From Luzula sylvatica (taxonomy: Eukaryota; Streptophyta; Magnoliopsida; Poales; Juncaceae): a stretch of DNA of 64,000 nucleotides. Below the pieces are notes generated by a model that saw only the letters and a list, made by a program, of their open reading frames with translations, was not told the origin of the DNA and did not search any database. Positions 12,110 through 24,300 of this stretch are shown here, piece after piece; the first letter of the stretch is position 1, and each line of letters begins with the position of its first letter. The translations under genes and the position numbers were made by a program. Location: contig OX326959.1 in the NCBI GenBank assembly GCA_946800325.1, positions 4,608,501 to 4,672,500 of the forward strand. Direction: 5' to 3'.

Positions 12110-13560
12110 TTCCTAATCTTTTGGTAGTTTTGCAGTTTTGTAGGGGTAATCATAAATTTCATGTTCTATTTACGTATATGTAACATTTCAAGACGTTGTA
12201 GTTTTGTAGTTTTGTAGGGGTAATCTTTTGGTAGAAGCAAACAAATAAGGACTTATGAGGGTACGCTTGAAATTTGGCGTATTATTTTATTTTTTGGAAA
12301 AAAACTCAATGATGGACAAATATTTATAGATACGGTTGCAAGTAGTGTATTCGATACGTATCGGATAAGACGATGTTGTATTTTATATAGAATTTTGGAT
12401 GTGATATGAATATGACGATAAATATAAAGTCGACTTCTTGAAGTATCCTCGCAACATAGACAACATAAAACAAAATTTCAACTATCTATCATACATAATT
12501 GCAAACATATATAACACATCCCGCCGTTGAATAATAATTACAAAAAAAAGAATAATAATTATCTAGAAATATTCAGAAAGGTCTTTTAGTTACCAAATTT
12601 GTTTTTTCTTGATATAATATCCCATATTACATCTCCAAAATAATAATAATTACAACAACAAAAAAAAAAATCGATTTCATAATCTTAGAAAATTATGTTA
12701 TTTGAAAATAACTGTATGACTATTTAAATAATATTACCATTACAAAATTATATATAAAGTTATTTTATTTTCTAAATAATATATTTTTTAAAGAAAACAT
12801 TTTCTACCTCTATCACGATAAATATTTGAGAAAATAAGAACGTAAATTACTAGAAATATTTTGGAAAATCATCGTTTAAAAAAAAAAATTTAAGATTGAT
12901 GTAACTGATTAATTTGTTAAATTAAAATAATAAAAACCTATAATTTGTAAATTAAATCAATATTTCCTGTTTACAATACAATTAAAAACTTATCAATTTT
13001 TATAAGCACGGTGTGTTTCTGTTTTTATTTACCAAATTACATTTACAAAAGAATTCAAAAATACAAGTATGAATTATGTTTTTATTGTTTTAATTAACAA
13101 ATTAATCAATTACATCAATAAAAAAAATATTTTGAATATCGAATTTTCATAATATTTGTAATATTTTTTGTTTTTATTTTCTCGAATATCGTTTTTTATA
13201 GACATACAAAATATTTTTTTCTGTAAAAAACTTATCGTGACCGTCATCAGAGGATCCTATCTGGCCTTCTCTTTATCAGATCTCTTTATACATGTACCTT
13301 GTGTGTTTTCATTTATATTACATGATTTGATCATGAGTTATGTATGTTTTAAAGTTATAAAATGATATGAACAGATGAAAAGAAATATAATATTATGAAA
13401 TATCTAAATTTCAAAGAATTTAATATAACATGTTATCATAAGCTATCAGAGAAAATCAAAAGAATGAAAGAAATCAAAGAGAAAAAAAAAAGGATGAGAG
13501 AAAACGTAAGAAGGACGTTTGTAATATAACAAGTCATCATAAGCTATCAGACAAATTCAT
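12110..13560. repeat. Dispersed foldback repeat family, most complete copy
   Basis: The left arm (about 12,740-12,930) and right arm (about 13,080-13,260) are imperfect inverted repeats. Left-arm GATTGATGTAACTGATTAAT pairs with right-arm ATTAATCAATTACATCAAT. Outer sequence is shared with 290-1010 at the left and with 2960-3290 and 5580-6060 at the right. No transposase or other ORF is present, and no clean target duplication was found. Foldback transposon or composite MITE are the likely classes. Confidence 0.6.
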
Positions 13561-14073
13561 TTCCATGGGCAGACCTATGCAAACAAATAAATTTGTTGGT
13601 TATTGTAATGTTAGCAAGGAAATGAATTTGTGGACTGTTTGACCATGTTTGTAATAGTCTTAATAAAATAAACTTACATTGGCATCACTCTTCAATATTT
13701 TTTGTCTGTATTTTCGAAAATTTATCGTATCTTTTGTATTAATTCACGTGCCATTTTCTTACTAATACAAATAAATATATTTAATAAAAAAGAAAATCGT
13801 TGAGTTACTCAAACCTGTCAATATGTGAACAATCTAATCAAGTGAATAAGCTCTTCATTCACACTGCAAATTGTTAAATTACTCAAATCTTCTTCCTTTT
13901 TGTTAATTTGAAAGAAAAACCTAAAATCATGTTTGCTTTTGGAGAACCAATTTGGTCCAGTTCTTTGGTTGAATTTCTATTCACTGTTTATTATCGTTAA
14001 TTATTATACAATATACCCTTTTTCCAGCCTAATTAAATAATAAATAATAACAACTAACTAGGAAAGAAACTCA
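13561..14073. other. Intergenic, no feature seen
   Basis: AT-rich sequence between the foldback copy and the DCAF1 3' flank. I see no ORF, RNA gene or recognisable repeat. Confidence 0.5.
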
Positions 14074-14263
14074 ATTTCGTCATATAATATGGACTAATTT
14101 AACAACATAAAATGCTTTTCTGCAAAATCAAACTTATTGTTAAATCAAAATTTGAAAAACCGCCTTTATCATCTTTCCCTCTCCTTTACATGACATTGCC
14201 ACATCCTTTCCTAAACCCTAAATAACATAAACAACCCAAAAAACCGTAAAAAGAATAATTACA
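14074..14263. repeat. DCAF1 3' flank repeat, presumed parent copy
   Basis: This segment lies 86-275 bases past the DCAF1 stop, so it is probably 3'UTR or terminator-proximal sequence. It is also present at 10,502-10,691 and, in part, at 11,309-11,436. Confidence 0.6.
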
Positions 14264-14348
14264 TCCAAGTCCTTACCATAATAATAAACCAGCAAAAATA
14301 AAAAAAATACCGCAAAAAAAAAAAATTCCAAATTCGCTCCTCCCTCGC

Positions 14349-17300
14349 TCAAAACCCAAAATCCTCTTCGCTACTAAACGACTCAACCACCTCGCTATCA
14401 TCACCATCTCCATCCTCCCCATCCATAATATCGAGCAACCCTTGCGCGGCACCATAATCCAAATCCTCTGCACCGTCTCCCTCGTCGCTCTCTGTACTCC
14501 CCATCTCGATGACATCATCATCGTCGTCATCATCATCGTCCTCGCTTCCCAAATCGTCAGAATCATCCGTGTCCCCCGCAACTGCCGCCAAATCTGCCAG
14601 CATGTTATCGGTCTCGTCCGGATCCGATTCCTCCTCGTCAGACTCGTCGTCAGAGCTCTCGCCGGCATCGTCAGGATCGGAATCGTCGTCGGTGGGCCGT
14701 CTTCGACCAATCTCGTAGACTCTCGCTAACGAAAACATCTCCTCGTGATCGTCCATGGCCACCACGCCCACGAACGAGTCCGTGGGGTCCACTGCCAGAT
14801 CGAGCACGCATCGATCCACTTGTACCGTCGCGATTTCCGAGTAGGTCGCCGAATCGATGGTACGGAAAGCAGGAAAAAGCGGGTGTCTGACGCGTCGCGT
14901 GTGTATCGCCGACGACACGTCCTCCAAATTTCGACGCAAAATCGCGTAGATCACATCGCCGGTACCGTTGAATTTAATTACCGTTTGGTCCAGTGATGGT
15001 ACGCTTCTTAATAATTTAAACTTCCTCAGGTCCCACACCTCCGAATTCAATATCACCTTCATTGTTTAAAACGGTATATTAATATCCAAAACAGTATTAT
15101 TTATCATGAAAAAATAATTCTAAAACTAATTACCTCGTTACCGGCAGGGTGGAAGCCACCACCGCCATAATCAGTGAATTGATCGAATCGATGGAGAGAA
15201 TTCCCACTGCGACGGTCCCACAAGACCCCGTTCCACAAAATCATATTATCGTCAGGACTGAAGTGAATAAGCGATGGTACATGTCCTTTGGCACCACCTG
15301 TCCTGGTACCCGACCCGTTATCCGCAAAGCGCATCTCCAAACTACCTCTCTCCACGTCGTACAACAAAACCTCCTTTCTCGAGGACCCGTCACAGGAGAG
15401 TGCCGCAAAGTACGCGCCAGAGTGGCAGAATTGCGCGGCTTTGCAATTATCGAAGGAGTGTAGAGGGCCACCGTTCATCGCGTAAGAGTCCCACAATCTC
15501 GCTTCGTAGAGAGTGGACGAGAGAAGCAAGTTGGTATTTGTGGATTGTACCGATTGGAGCATTGTCACGGGAGTTTGATGAGAGGAGAGTAGCTCTACTA
15601 AATTGCCGGTATTGCAATCGAAGATTTTCAACTCGCCGGAATGGGTACCGGTACAGATACGAGACGAGTCGCCCATGAAGGCCATGCATGTTAATAAAGT
15701 GAAATCATCTCGACAGGTACGGAACGGTCTGAACCGGCTGTAGATGAGCTGGCGGTCTCGTCGAGAGTACTGGACCCCGCTGAATTGTTTTCTTATTTCT
15801 CGTGCGGCCATTCGTGCGGTGGCATTTGGCGGCGCCCCGAGAAGACGGCTCGGTTCGGGACAGACGTGGGGCTGGAGGAGAGAGAGAGGAGGGAGAGTCG
15901 TGATCGGAGCGGGACACTGACGATGTTGGTGTTTTAAATACTGTACCACTAACGAATCCAAAGTCATTCTTTCGGTACAGACCAGTTGTGTGTCGGTACA
16001 GGTACCCGCACCCGCAACAAGATTCGACGATGAGGAGGCAGTGGTACCGGTTGTAACCGGTACGGGCGGTAAGATACCAGGAGTGTAATTACCATCGTCA
16101 AGATTATCAATCGGTATGCTGTTGAAATTCGCACGGCCAGAAAGCGTTAGAGATGTTGGCGAGAGCAATGAGCTGACATCAGCAGGCCGGCGAATCGGGC
16201 CAGGAGTGAAGGAATTGGGAGATTGGTACGACATGAGATCCGCCGTGGCAATCCTCTTTGCAGCTGATGGTGTGGCCAAAATTAAATCTTTCAATTCGTT
16301 CCATTTCCTCTTTAAAGGTAACACTATAGGAGTCTTCACCGCAGAAGAATTACCGGCCTCGCCCGCCACATCAGCATTACTCTCCGTAGTAGGAATTTCA
16401 GAAGTTTTTATAAAACTGTTAGATCTCAACTCTGACGAGAAAATCAAAGGCTTCTTTTTGACCACCGATTCGGGTTCTTGTTTTGCGCTGACATCATCAT
16501 CTTGAACCGGCTTCACACTGAGAAATGCATTGTTGGTACGGGTCGATGGCCAGTGAAGTGGAGGAGGAGGAGGTTCTAGAAGCGCGGTCTGGTGGAGCGG
16601 ACCGGTACCGGTTCCGCCGGTACCAGTACAGGGAAGAGGAATCAAATCGGCTTCTTTTTTCAACATATCTGCAGTGGATTTCAATCCCGTGGCTTGAAGA
16701 TGGTCGTGGATTAATTGGAGCAATTCCTTTGAGTGGTACGAGATTGGAGTCGCCGCGGCAATGGCCGCACGCTCGATCCGTCGCAATGCCGGTGCGGCCG
16801 CGTCAGTCGCGGCGAGAGTCGTGGCTTTTCCTGAGTTGGTTAATATCGCGATTAATTCGATCGCCACGTTTGTTAACTCCACTTGCCACCTCGCATGCTC
16901 CCCTCCTGATGGCTGCCCACTCGAATCCCTTATCAATTCCGACAATTTCTTCCCGACCTACAAAATTTAAATTTTAAATTTTAAATTATTATAAATATAA
17001 TTAATATAATATTAAGTAAATAAATTTGAATGTGATATAATTAATTACTTGGAGTTTGGTCAAGATATGAGCGATGGTGTCGTCGATGGCGAGACCAAGA
17101 AGAACGCGACAAGCAAGAGCACGGATGGAATCTAACATGCCAGGTGGCGTGATCATACGAGAATTCAGCAAATTCAATAAAACCTTAATCCCATTATTCG
17201 CCCTAACCGCTTCTCTAGCTTGTCGATACCCTTGCTCGAGCTGAGCAGCCAGACCCGCACAGCCCGCGCCCGACCCAAGAGAGATCCGACCCGCTAACAT

Positions 17301-17688
17301 CACCGCTGACGTCGTAGACGTCTTCTCGGAAGTCGGAAGAGGATGAGACAACGCGGGTTGCGGGTTATTGGTAACGGGTATGGACGTAAGTTTGTTGCTT
17401 ATCGAAGGTGGAGGACAGACGAGGTTTATCAGCACGTTTAATGCAGGTCGAATTACTTCGGGATCCACGTAACCAACCCCACTTGCTGCGTCAAGAATTA
17501 CGGCCATGCCTACGCGGTTGTTGCTTAACGGAGCGGTTACAATTAATTTTCGAGTACATGGAACGAACGTAACTATGTGGAGTATTCCGAACCCATATTG
17601 CGCCAACTCGTGCAAGTATCTCTCCACTGGCGGCGCCTACACAAAACCAAAAACAAAATATTAAAATTAATTTCTTATGATAAGAGAG

Positions 17689-17751
<63 letters not shown>

Positions 17752-20700
17752 CTGGCATAATTCTAAAGTGGTGATGTGGCCATTTAAAGCCAAGAACTTA
17801 TCAACAACAGGCCAGCGAGCTCTGACGAGATTCGTCCCGAGTTTACGATCCCTCTGAACCTGAACGAAAACCGCATCCAACGCCTCGTTACTAATATCCA
17901 TCGGCTTGTACGCCAAACGGGTCGCGCTCGACCCACCACGCCCTCCCCCACGTGCCGCTTTGTTCGGTCTCAACGAATCAACCAACAACAACAAATGCGC
18001 TCTGAAATACTGCCGCAACGCGACGCAAGTATGGTACGCGATTTGCTTCTCCGAAGCAGTCAACACTTCAGGATTCGGGTTCGGGTTCGGATTCGGGTTT
18101 CCGGACCGTACCGCCGCGGCAGCTTGGAGAATGTTTAAAAATTTCTGAAGCCCGTCTTTCGAATCGAACGAGTCGAGAATCGCGCGGAAGACGAATGCGG
18201 ACGCGAAGAAAATCGCCGAGTTTTTTTTCGCTGGATCTGGACCACGCTCGAGAAGTTCCAACGCTAAATCCACCACGCGACTCACCACATCACAAGGCAA
18301 CGCAGAGACCCGCTCCATTATCCCTTGGAGAGACCCGATAGTGAACAAGCAAGACGACAACCCGATAAAAGTTTCCGAAACGCGAGGAACTTCTAGAAGC
18401 TTCTGGATGCCGCCGCGATCGACGAACAAGGCTGCGAATTTTCTGTGGGCCCCCAAAACGCACACGAGTTTTAGTATTTCGGGTAAGAGGAGTTTCGTTG
18501 CGTCTTGGTCTTTGAGACTTCGTTGGAGGATCGACAAGCACACGTCAACTCCTTTTTCGTGGAGAATCGGGCCGAGGGCTTCAACGTATTCGCCGAGAAT
18601 TTCGAGGGATTGTATGCAATATATTTCGCGCAGTTTGTATAAAGGCTCTTGATCGAGAATCGTAAAGTCTTCGAGTAGCGTGTCTTCGTTCGGCTCTTCC
18701 TCTTCGTGTTTCGATTCTGTGGGTCCCTCTTTGGATTCTTTGGGTTGATCCGAGTTTGATCTGTGAAAATAAATATATTATATAAGGGTGTTTTTGAAAT
18801 AGTTTTGAAATATTTAGGAAGTTACCTAGAAACATCGGTGGACATGGCAGCGTCGATGACGGTAGAAGCGGCTTGGTTTGCGGCGATTACCGCAGCTTCT
18901 TCGTCCTTTTTATCGTTCCAAACCTGGAAAATTACGAAAATACGCGAATGAATTATTTAATTACGACAAAGTCCCTACTTTTGAAAATTAATTACCTCTA
19001 AAGCGGCGGATTTGACGAACTCGGCAGCGGCGTCTCCGGCGGCTTTGGCCGCATCGCAAGGCGCGCCGGCAGATCTGGCCTCGTTTTCCGCAGCCAAAAT
19101 TGCTTTCAAAACAATATCAGAAATATCCTTCGAGCCGATCGAGCAATCACTCAACCTCTCGTCATTCTTATTATTATCATTCGCTTCTTCTATTACACCA
19201 AACCCTAATCCGCTACTATTATTATGCAAATCCACCCCTGTTAAATTCTTTTTCGCGTCGAGATTTCTTTCGCTTTTAACCGTGGACCGATCTTTCGCAC
19301 TGCGATTTGAACCAGGCGAAATTAACAATCTTTCGTTTTTGCCCCTGTTAATAGACTTTCCTTTTTTGGAAACCCTAATTGAGTTCTCGTCTATTGATCG
19401 TCCTTTTCCTTCGAGTAGCTCCAAATTGGTTGTATCGTTATTATTCACGTCTCCATTTTCTTCATACGAGCCAACTAACTCTGAAGAAGAATCGGTTAAT
19501 GATTCGGATCCACCGATTTTATCGACCAATAATTTATCACCGTGTATTGGCCGAGAAATTGAGTCGATTGTTCGTGATTTATCCTTGGCTCTTATAGAGA
19601 GAGAAGCAGGAGGAAGGGTAGAATTGTCTTTTTGACTCGACGAGGCTTCGCCAAGTACTCGTACTCTTAAATAATGCATGAGTTTCGCCGAAACTCCTGA
19701 AGTTAATATATCCTCCACCACTTGTCCACCACTAATATTAAAAAGGGCAAAAATGTAAATTCACTAATGTTGGATTTCGAATTAATAATAATTAATTCAT
19801 TACCTTGATAGAGCAATGGTGAGTAATCCAACAGAATATGTTCGTAATAACTCATTATCTGTAGGTTTATTTTTGCCTAAATATTTCCAATTATTTTGAT
19901 TCGTGTCCCCAGAAATCGCACCATCTTCCATCACCCATGATTTTATGTTATCGAGAACTGTGTCCTCGAATACATGAGGGAACTGGATAAACAGAGAAAT
20001 TATTAAATTAGTGATTTTGTAAATATTAATATTTAAATAATTGTGAATTATCGAAACTAACCATCCAGCTCGAAGAACAAATTATTAGCAGCCTAGCTGA
20101 GGCTGACCTAATACTGATTGGAAATCGATTTTCAGCCAAGTATTTTGAAAATACCAATTCATAAAATTCATCATTATCCTGCAATTTGAAAATTAAATAA
20201 AATGAATGTATTGGTTTGTTAAGAAATGGGGAAAATTAAAATTAGATTACTTACGCGAATTAAATTAGCCAACTTTCCAATAGTGTAGGAGCCTCTGGAA
20301 TTGTTATAGGATGAATTTGGTTCTCGCAGATAGCTGAAAGAGAACAAGGTGGTGATTTGATTCAGTATTTATTAAGAGGAAATAATTTAAAGTTATTTCT
20401 TGTATTATTTGTGAATTCGGTGTGGTGTCTATGAACTGTCTATTTTATCTTTATGAAATCAAATTCAAATAATAAAATTTGGAGCAAGTAAAATTCAATT
20501 GCACTCATTTATATAATTAGCGAGTATTCTAGACAGAATTCAAATATACCAAATTTGGTATCGAAAGAACCAAAATTTAAAATTCTTAACAAAACCACAG
20601 CTCGAGCGACGAGCAAAATAATAAAAAGAGAAAAGTAAGAGAAAAACATTCTACCATAGAATAAACATATATTACTGAAACACCACTTATTTATTCAAAT

Positions 20701-20954
20701 GATCACAAAACGCCAAAAAAATGGAAAAAAGCAATAAACATAATCAGAAATAAGTACCTGGCTTCATGAACTTCGAGCAAGGAGGCGAGACTATGAATCA
20801 GCTTAGGGTTAGGATTCAACTGTGTTTCCAGTATTCTACTGATCAACTTCTGCGCCTTATCCAATGAAACGGCCTCCGCGTCATCCTCGACTTCTTCAGG
20901 AACGGCGACCAACGCCGCCGCTTCCGCCACTTCCGGAGGTGCTGGTTCCGTCAT
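14349..20954 (-). CDS. DCAF1: DCAF1, DDB1- and CUL4-associated factor 1
   Basis: Substrate receptor of the CUL4-DDB1 E3 ubiquitin ligase, expected in the nucleus. Ten exons join in frame: 20758-20954, 20255-20333, 20062-20178, 19804-19982, 18996-19731, 18826-18923, 17752-18760, 17049-17636, 15134-16957 and 14349-15056. They total 5,535 nt, or 1,844 residues, close to the roughly 1,880 of the Arabidopsis protein. An armadillo-like helical half is followed by a LisH motif (about residues 1073-1105, core SKELLQLIHDHLQATGL), then a WD40 region. Two WDxR boxes for DDB1 binding are visible, WDRR near 1582 and WDLR near 1618, the double box known from this family. The last 120 residues are an Asp/Glu-rich tail. 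All junctions are GT-AG; the exon 7 donor (GTCATC) is weak. Exon 7 also encodes a short Asn-Pro run (18,069-18,100). The gene looks intact. Confidence 0.95.
17692..17747. repeat. Compound AT/GA microsatellite
   Basis: An (AT)n run followed by (AG)n sits in DCAF1 intron 7, a few bases from the exon 7 donor. Confidence 0.9.
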
Positions 20955-21120
20955 TAAATATATAAATTCGACAAATAACAGATATAAATCAGTGAGAGCG
21001 AGAGAGAGCGGAAAGCTCAGAGCAAGGCTTTAGGGTTAGGGTTTCTAAAATTCGCGTGAAGGACAGGAGAAGAAAGCTCTAGAGCACTGGGTTTTGGTGT
21101 GCTACCCCGCTGGAATATTT
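20955..21120 (-). promoter_or_regulatory. DCAF1 5' leader with telo-box
   Basis: At 21,030-21,044 the minus strand reads AAACCCTAACCCTAA, a double telo-box common near the start sites of plant housekeeping and translation-related genes. A GA-rich tract (20,993-21,010) precedes the start codon. No clear TATA box is seen. The promoter role is inferred from position. Confidence 0.5.
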
Positions 21121-21520
21121 TAAGTTTCCTTTATTAATGTCCTGCTCTCGGTGTACCAGCTGGATAACTATCAATTTTGGAGTCCCCAATTATTATTTTG
21201 TACACCTAGACCAGGGAAATAATTATATATAAATAGAATTAGGCATATTGGATATCCATAAATCCAATAATCCGATCCGAATCCGCACTTTGGATTTCAT
21301 GGGAATATGTATTTTTAAACATCATATTCATAATTCAAGTACCCCTTAAACCGGATTTTTTAATCATTATAACTACCTCGGTTTGGATGCAATTTTGCAA
21401 AATTAGTTTCCAAATTAGTAAAAATAACATTTTCGAAATTGATAGAATATATTTCATCACGTTATTTGACAAAACTGTTTGTACCCTCGCTTATTATGGG
21501 GTGGAAGTTCCTATTTTCAA
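21121..21520. other. Intergenic, no feature seen
   Basis: Sequence upstream of DCAF1. It contains nothing with coding character and no clear repeat. Confidence 0.45.
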
Positions 21521-21534
21521 TTTCGTCACATAAT

Positions 21535-21740
21535 ATAGTCAAAATAATTTTTTCTTTATTTTCACATCCGTAAATACTTTTACACATATTTTTTCATCAT
21601 ATAATGTGACAAAGATATACATATTTTTTCATCATATACATATTTTTTCATCATATAAATTTTTTCTTTATTTTTCACATCCGTAAATACTTTTACAAAG
21701 ATATACATATTTGTTCATCATATAATGTGACAAAACTGTC
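21535..21740. repeat. Imperfect local direct repeats
   Basis: Blocks containing CATATTTTTTCATCATATA and CACATCCGTAAATACTTTTAC occur two to four times within 200 bp. This is a local slippage or duplication array. The flanking DNA up to 22,780 is AT-rich without a credible gene. Confidence 0.7.
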
Positions 21741-22776
21741 ATTTTTACAAACTGGATCAAACAAGTTATTTTTGCAAGTTTCATCAAAATTAATGATCAT
21801 GGTTATACACAAAAAAAAACCTAGACATACAAATTTCTTTTCAAAACTTTTGAAATATCATGGTTATTTTTTTCATTTTACTAATTCGTAAATATAGTAG
21901 TATATGAATATATTGGATATATGGTCTCGATTTCATTTTTTTAAGAGACTTGTATTTTTTTGCAAAGAGATCTCGAGTCCACGTTGATATGTGAGAGGAA
22001 AAAAGAGCTGTATCGAGCCTAGCAATCAAGCGGGAGAGACGAACATAGAAATTCCAATGGAGATATAAGAGAGAGGTTAAGCCGACTCAGCATTTGGTTC
22101 GTGATTTATATTGTATATTCATTGTCATTAGTTTCTAATTTATTTCATTAACATGTTTGATTTGTACACTAAGTAATAAGATAACGTCATTGGTCATACA
22201 ATATGATGTATGATATATTTATTGAAAATATAATTGCAAAAAAATCGGTGAATTTTCTTTATTCTCGTATGTATTTTTATTTTCAAAGATTAATTGATCA
22301 TCACCGATCGGTGGTGGGTTTCGGAAAAGAACTAATTTGCTTGTATTGGTGTTTTATTTTCGGTGTTAATTTTTTCCCCTGCTTTCTGTATTTAACCACA
22401 AAAAATATTTGTAAAACGGTGAAGTCATTTTCTTGTAAAAAATATATTTATTTTCTATCCTTTCTTGTACATTTATTTTTCATATTCTTATTTATAAATG
22501 CATTGAAGTTCTTTTTCATTTATTTTCATTAAAGTTTGTTTTCGGTATACATAATGTATTTGTGGAATTTCTCAAAGGAAAAGAATATTTTTTTCAAGTA
22601 AATCAATACAATTTAGTTTTCATTTTTTGGTTACTCTTTCATCTAATTTAGTTTTTTTTTTATTTTGCAATAAATAATAATACTTTTTTATTGAACCATA
22701 CCACTTTATTTTGCAATAAATAGTAATATTCTTATTTATAAATTCTTATTTACATAATTTTATAATTCTTTTTCTA
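21741..22776. other. AT-rich intergenic DNA, no gene seen
   Basis: ORFs of up to 109 codons here are Phe/Ile/Tyr-rich products of T-rich sequence and show no recognisable motif. Confidence 0.45.
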
Positions 22777-22786
22777 TATCGGACAT

Positions 22787-22956
22787 GAGTAATGATATAA
22801 ACCATGAAAGAATCCATGAATTTTTTCATGAATGGTGACGTGGCACTTTGTGATTGGTTGCAATTTTTACCTAACTTTATTGTAACCAATCACGAGGTGC
22901 CACGTCACAATTCATGGAAAAATTCATGGATTCTTTCATGGCTTCTATCATTACTC
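22787..22956. mobile_element. Palindromic MITE, Mutator-like
   Basis: This 170-bp element is nearly one hairpin. Both arms read GAGTAATGATA...CCATGAAAGAATCCATGAA...GTGACGTGGCAC inwards. Exact 10-bp duplications TATCGGACAT lie at 22,777-22,786 and 22,957-22,966. Duplication length and long inverted repeats suggest a Mutator-related MITE. It has no ORF. Confidence 0.85.
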
Positions 22957-23017
22957 TATCGGACATGGCGTGTGCCTTGATGTGTAATTGCTTTTAGTTT
23001 ATTTCTATTTATTATTT

Positions 23018-23051
23018 GAGAGGGAGACTTGGATCTCTCCTCAAATTTTCT

Positions 23052-23085
<34 letters not shown>
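23018..23085 (+). repeat. Retroposon-like 3' tail with 35-base A-tract
   Basis: This has the same terminal motif as 215-282 (CTCTCCTCAAATTTTCTC, then A-tract). The long, uninterrupted A-tract suggests a recent insertion. Confidence 0.5.
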
Positions 23086-23088
<3 letters not shown>

Positions 23089-23960
23089 GATTACGCCAGC
23101 TCAAATACCTCTTCCTCCATAATTAACCAAAATGTTGCGTAAAATTCACCCGTAAAGCCCTCCGGTCCCGGTGATTTGTTGTTACCCTACTCCTTAATGA
23201 CTGCCCTTATCTCCTCTCTCGTAATTTCCATAGCCAATAATGTGGTCTTTCAATAAACTCACCGTAGATTGTTTCCAAATTGACGATATTCTGGCTTTGT
23301 TCTCGCTTACTCAACAATTTTTCAAAGTATCTGAAAATATTTTCTGCCTTTTTTGTGGTCTGTTTCGACTCGCTCCGACCCCATCAGAGATTGAATCATG
23401 TTCCTAACATTCCTTCCAGTCACCACCGCGTGGAAATTAGCCGTATTTGCATCTCCCTCGTCCACGCATCTACATTTTTCTCTTTGTACCCATTTGGTGT
23501 GGACAATATAAACTAATTGTCGGAACCTTTCTTTTGCGAGAATTCACAATTTTATTTCCAAAAAGGAGAGCGTTCTCGTCCCCTCAATCACGTCCAGCAT
23601 CACTTGCTACAACCATCCATATTATTTGTTCACAACTCCCCCCCCCCCCCAACAATCATGTTTCTCCATGTTTTAATTATTCTCGCTATTGCTAGGTTAT
23701 TTTGCTTCGTTGTTGGTTGTTGGGAGTATATGTTGCCACATCCGTCACGACCTTTTCGAAATCCTTTATTCTTAACATCCAGTTTTTTATTCTAAAAACC
23801 GGAGATTTGTCGAATTCGGTTGCCGAGCGAAGCAGTAAAGGACAATGATCGAAAGTTACATTCGCCATTGATTTGAGTCTTGTGTTAGGATACATGTTTT
23901 TTCATTCCTTAGAAATCACCGCTCTATCCAATCTCGCCATTCATTTGAGTCTTGTATTTT
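23086..23960 (-). mobile_element. LINE-1-type retrotransposon remnant (endonuclease end to RT start)
   Basis: The minus strand carries a broken LINE ORF2. Reading down from 23,940 are an ARLDRAVISKE motif and a DHCPLLL motif, the conserved C-terminal end of the AP endonuclease. Lower down, at about 23,100-23,225, is EITREEIRAVIKE followed by NNKSPGPEGFTGEFY, the start of the reverse transcriptase domain. In-frame stops interrupt both parts and the catalytic RT core is missing. It is a dead fragment. Confidence 0.75.
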
Positions 23961-24194
23961 TTTGGAATAGAAATACGTTAAATTAATATTCGGTTCTTTT
24001 TTCAAATATATAACTATGTCAGATTTTATTTATTTTTGTTCAATTTTTATGGATTAGTGGGGCATTTTTTTATGTAATAGTCGATGTTTAGGACAAATTT
24101 GAAATTTCGGTAGGACAGACATTGCAGAAATATAAATATATATATAAATGTATATATTAGGGTTAAATAAGTGGGCCCGGGCCTTTATATGGCT

Positions 24195-24203
24195 TAAATA
24201 AGT

Positions 24204-24236
<33 letters not shown>

Positions 24237-24300
24237 ATGAAGGCCCGTGGGCTTTGTATTAAAACTTAAAAAGGGATATATTACAAGTACTGAGTGAAAT
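24195..24300 (-). repeat. Probable minus-strand retroposon tail
   Basis: A T-tract of about 29 bases (24,206-24,235) abuts sequence that reads on the minus strand as a short 3'UTR-like segment (TTTAAGTTTTAATACAAAGC). This matches the A-tail of a retroposon inserted in minus orientation. The body is not recognised. Confidence 0.4.

Noticed and set aside
14442..14729. Plus-strand ORFs of 69-95 codons opposite the DCAF1 C-terminus
   Set aside because: They are shadows of the Asp/Glu-rich coding tract. The Ser and Ile/Val runs arise from reading GAT/GAC triplets in antisense.
16116..16977. Plus-strand ORFs of 129 and 150 codons inside DCAF1 exon 9
   Set aside because: Antisense of a long GC-richer exon; no domain, and no splice or promoter context.
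19012..19635. Plus-strand ORF of 207 codons
   Set aside because: Antisense of DCAF1 exon 5; Ser/Leu/Phe-rich with no recognisable motif.
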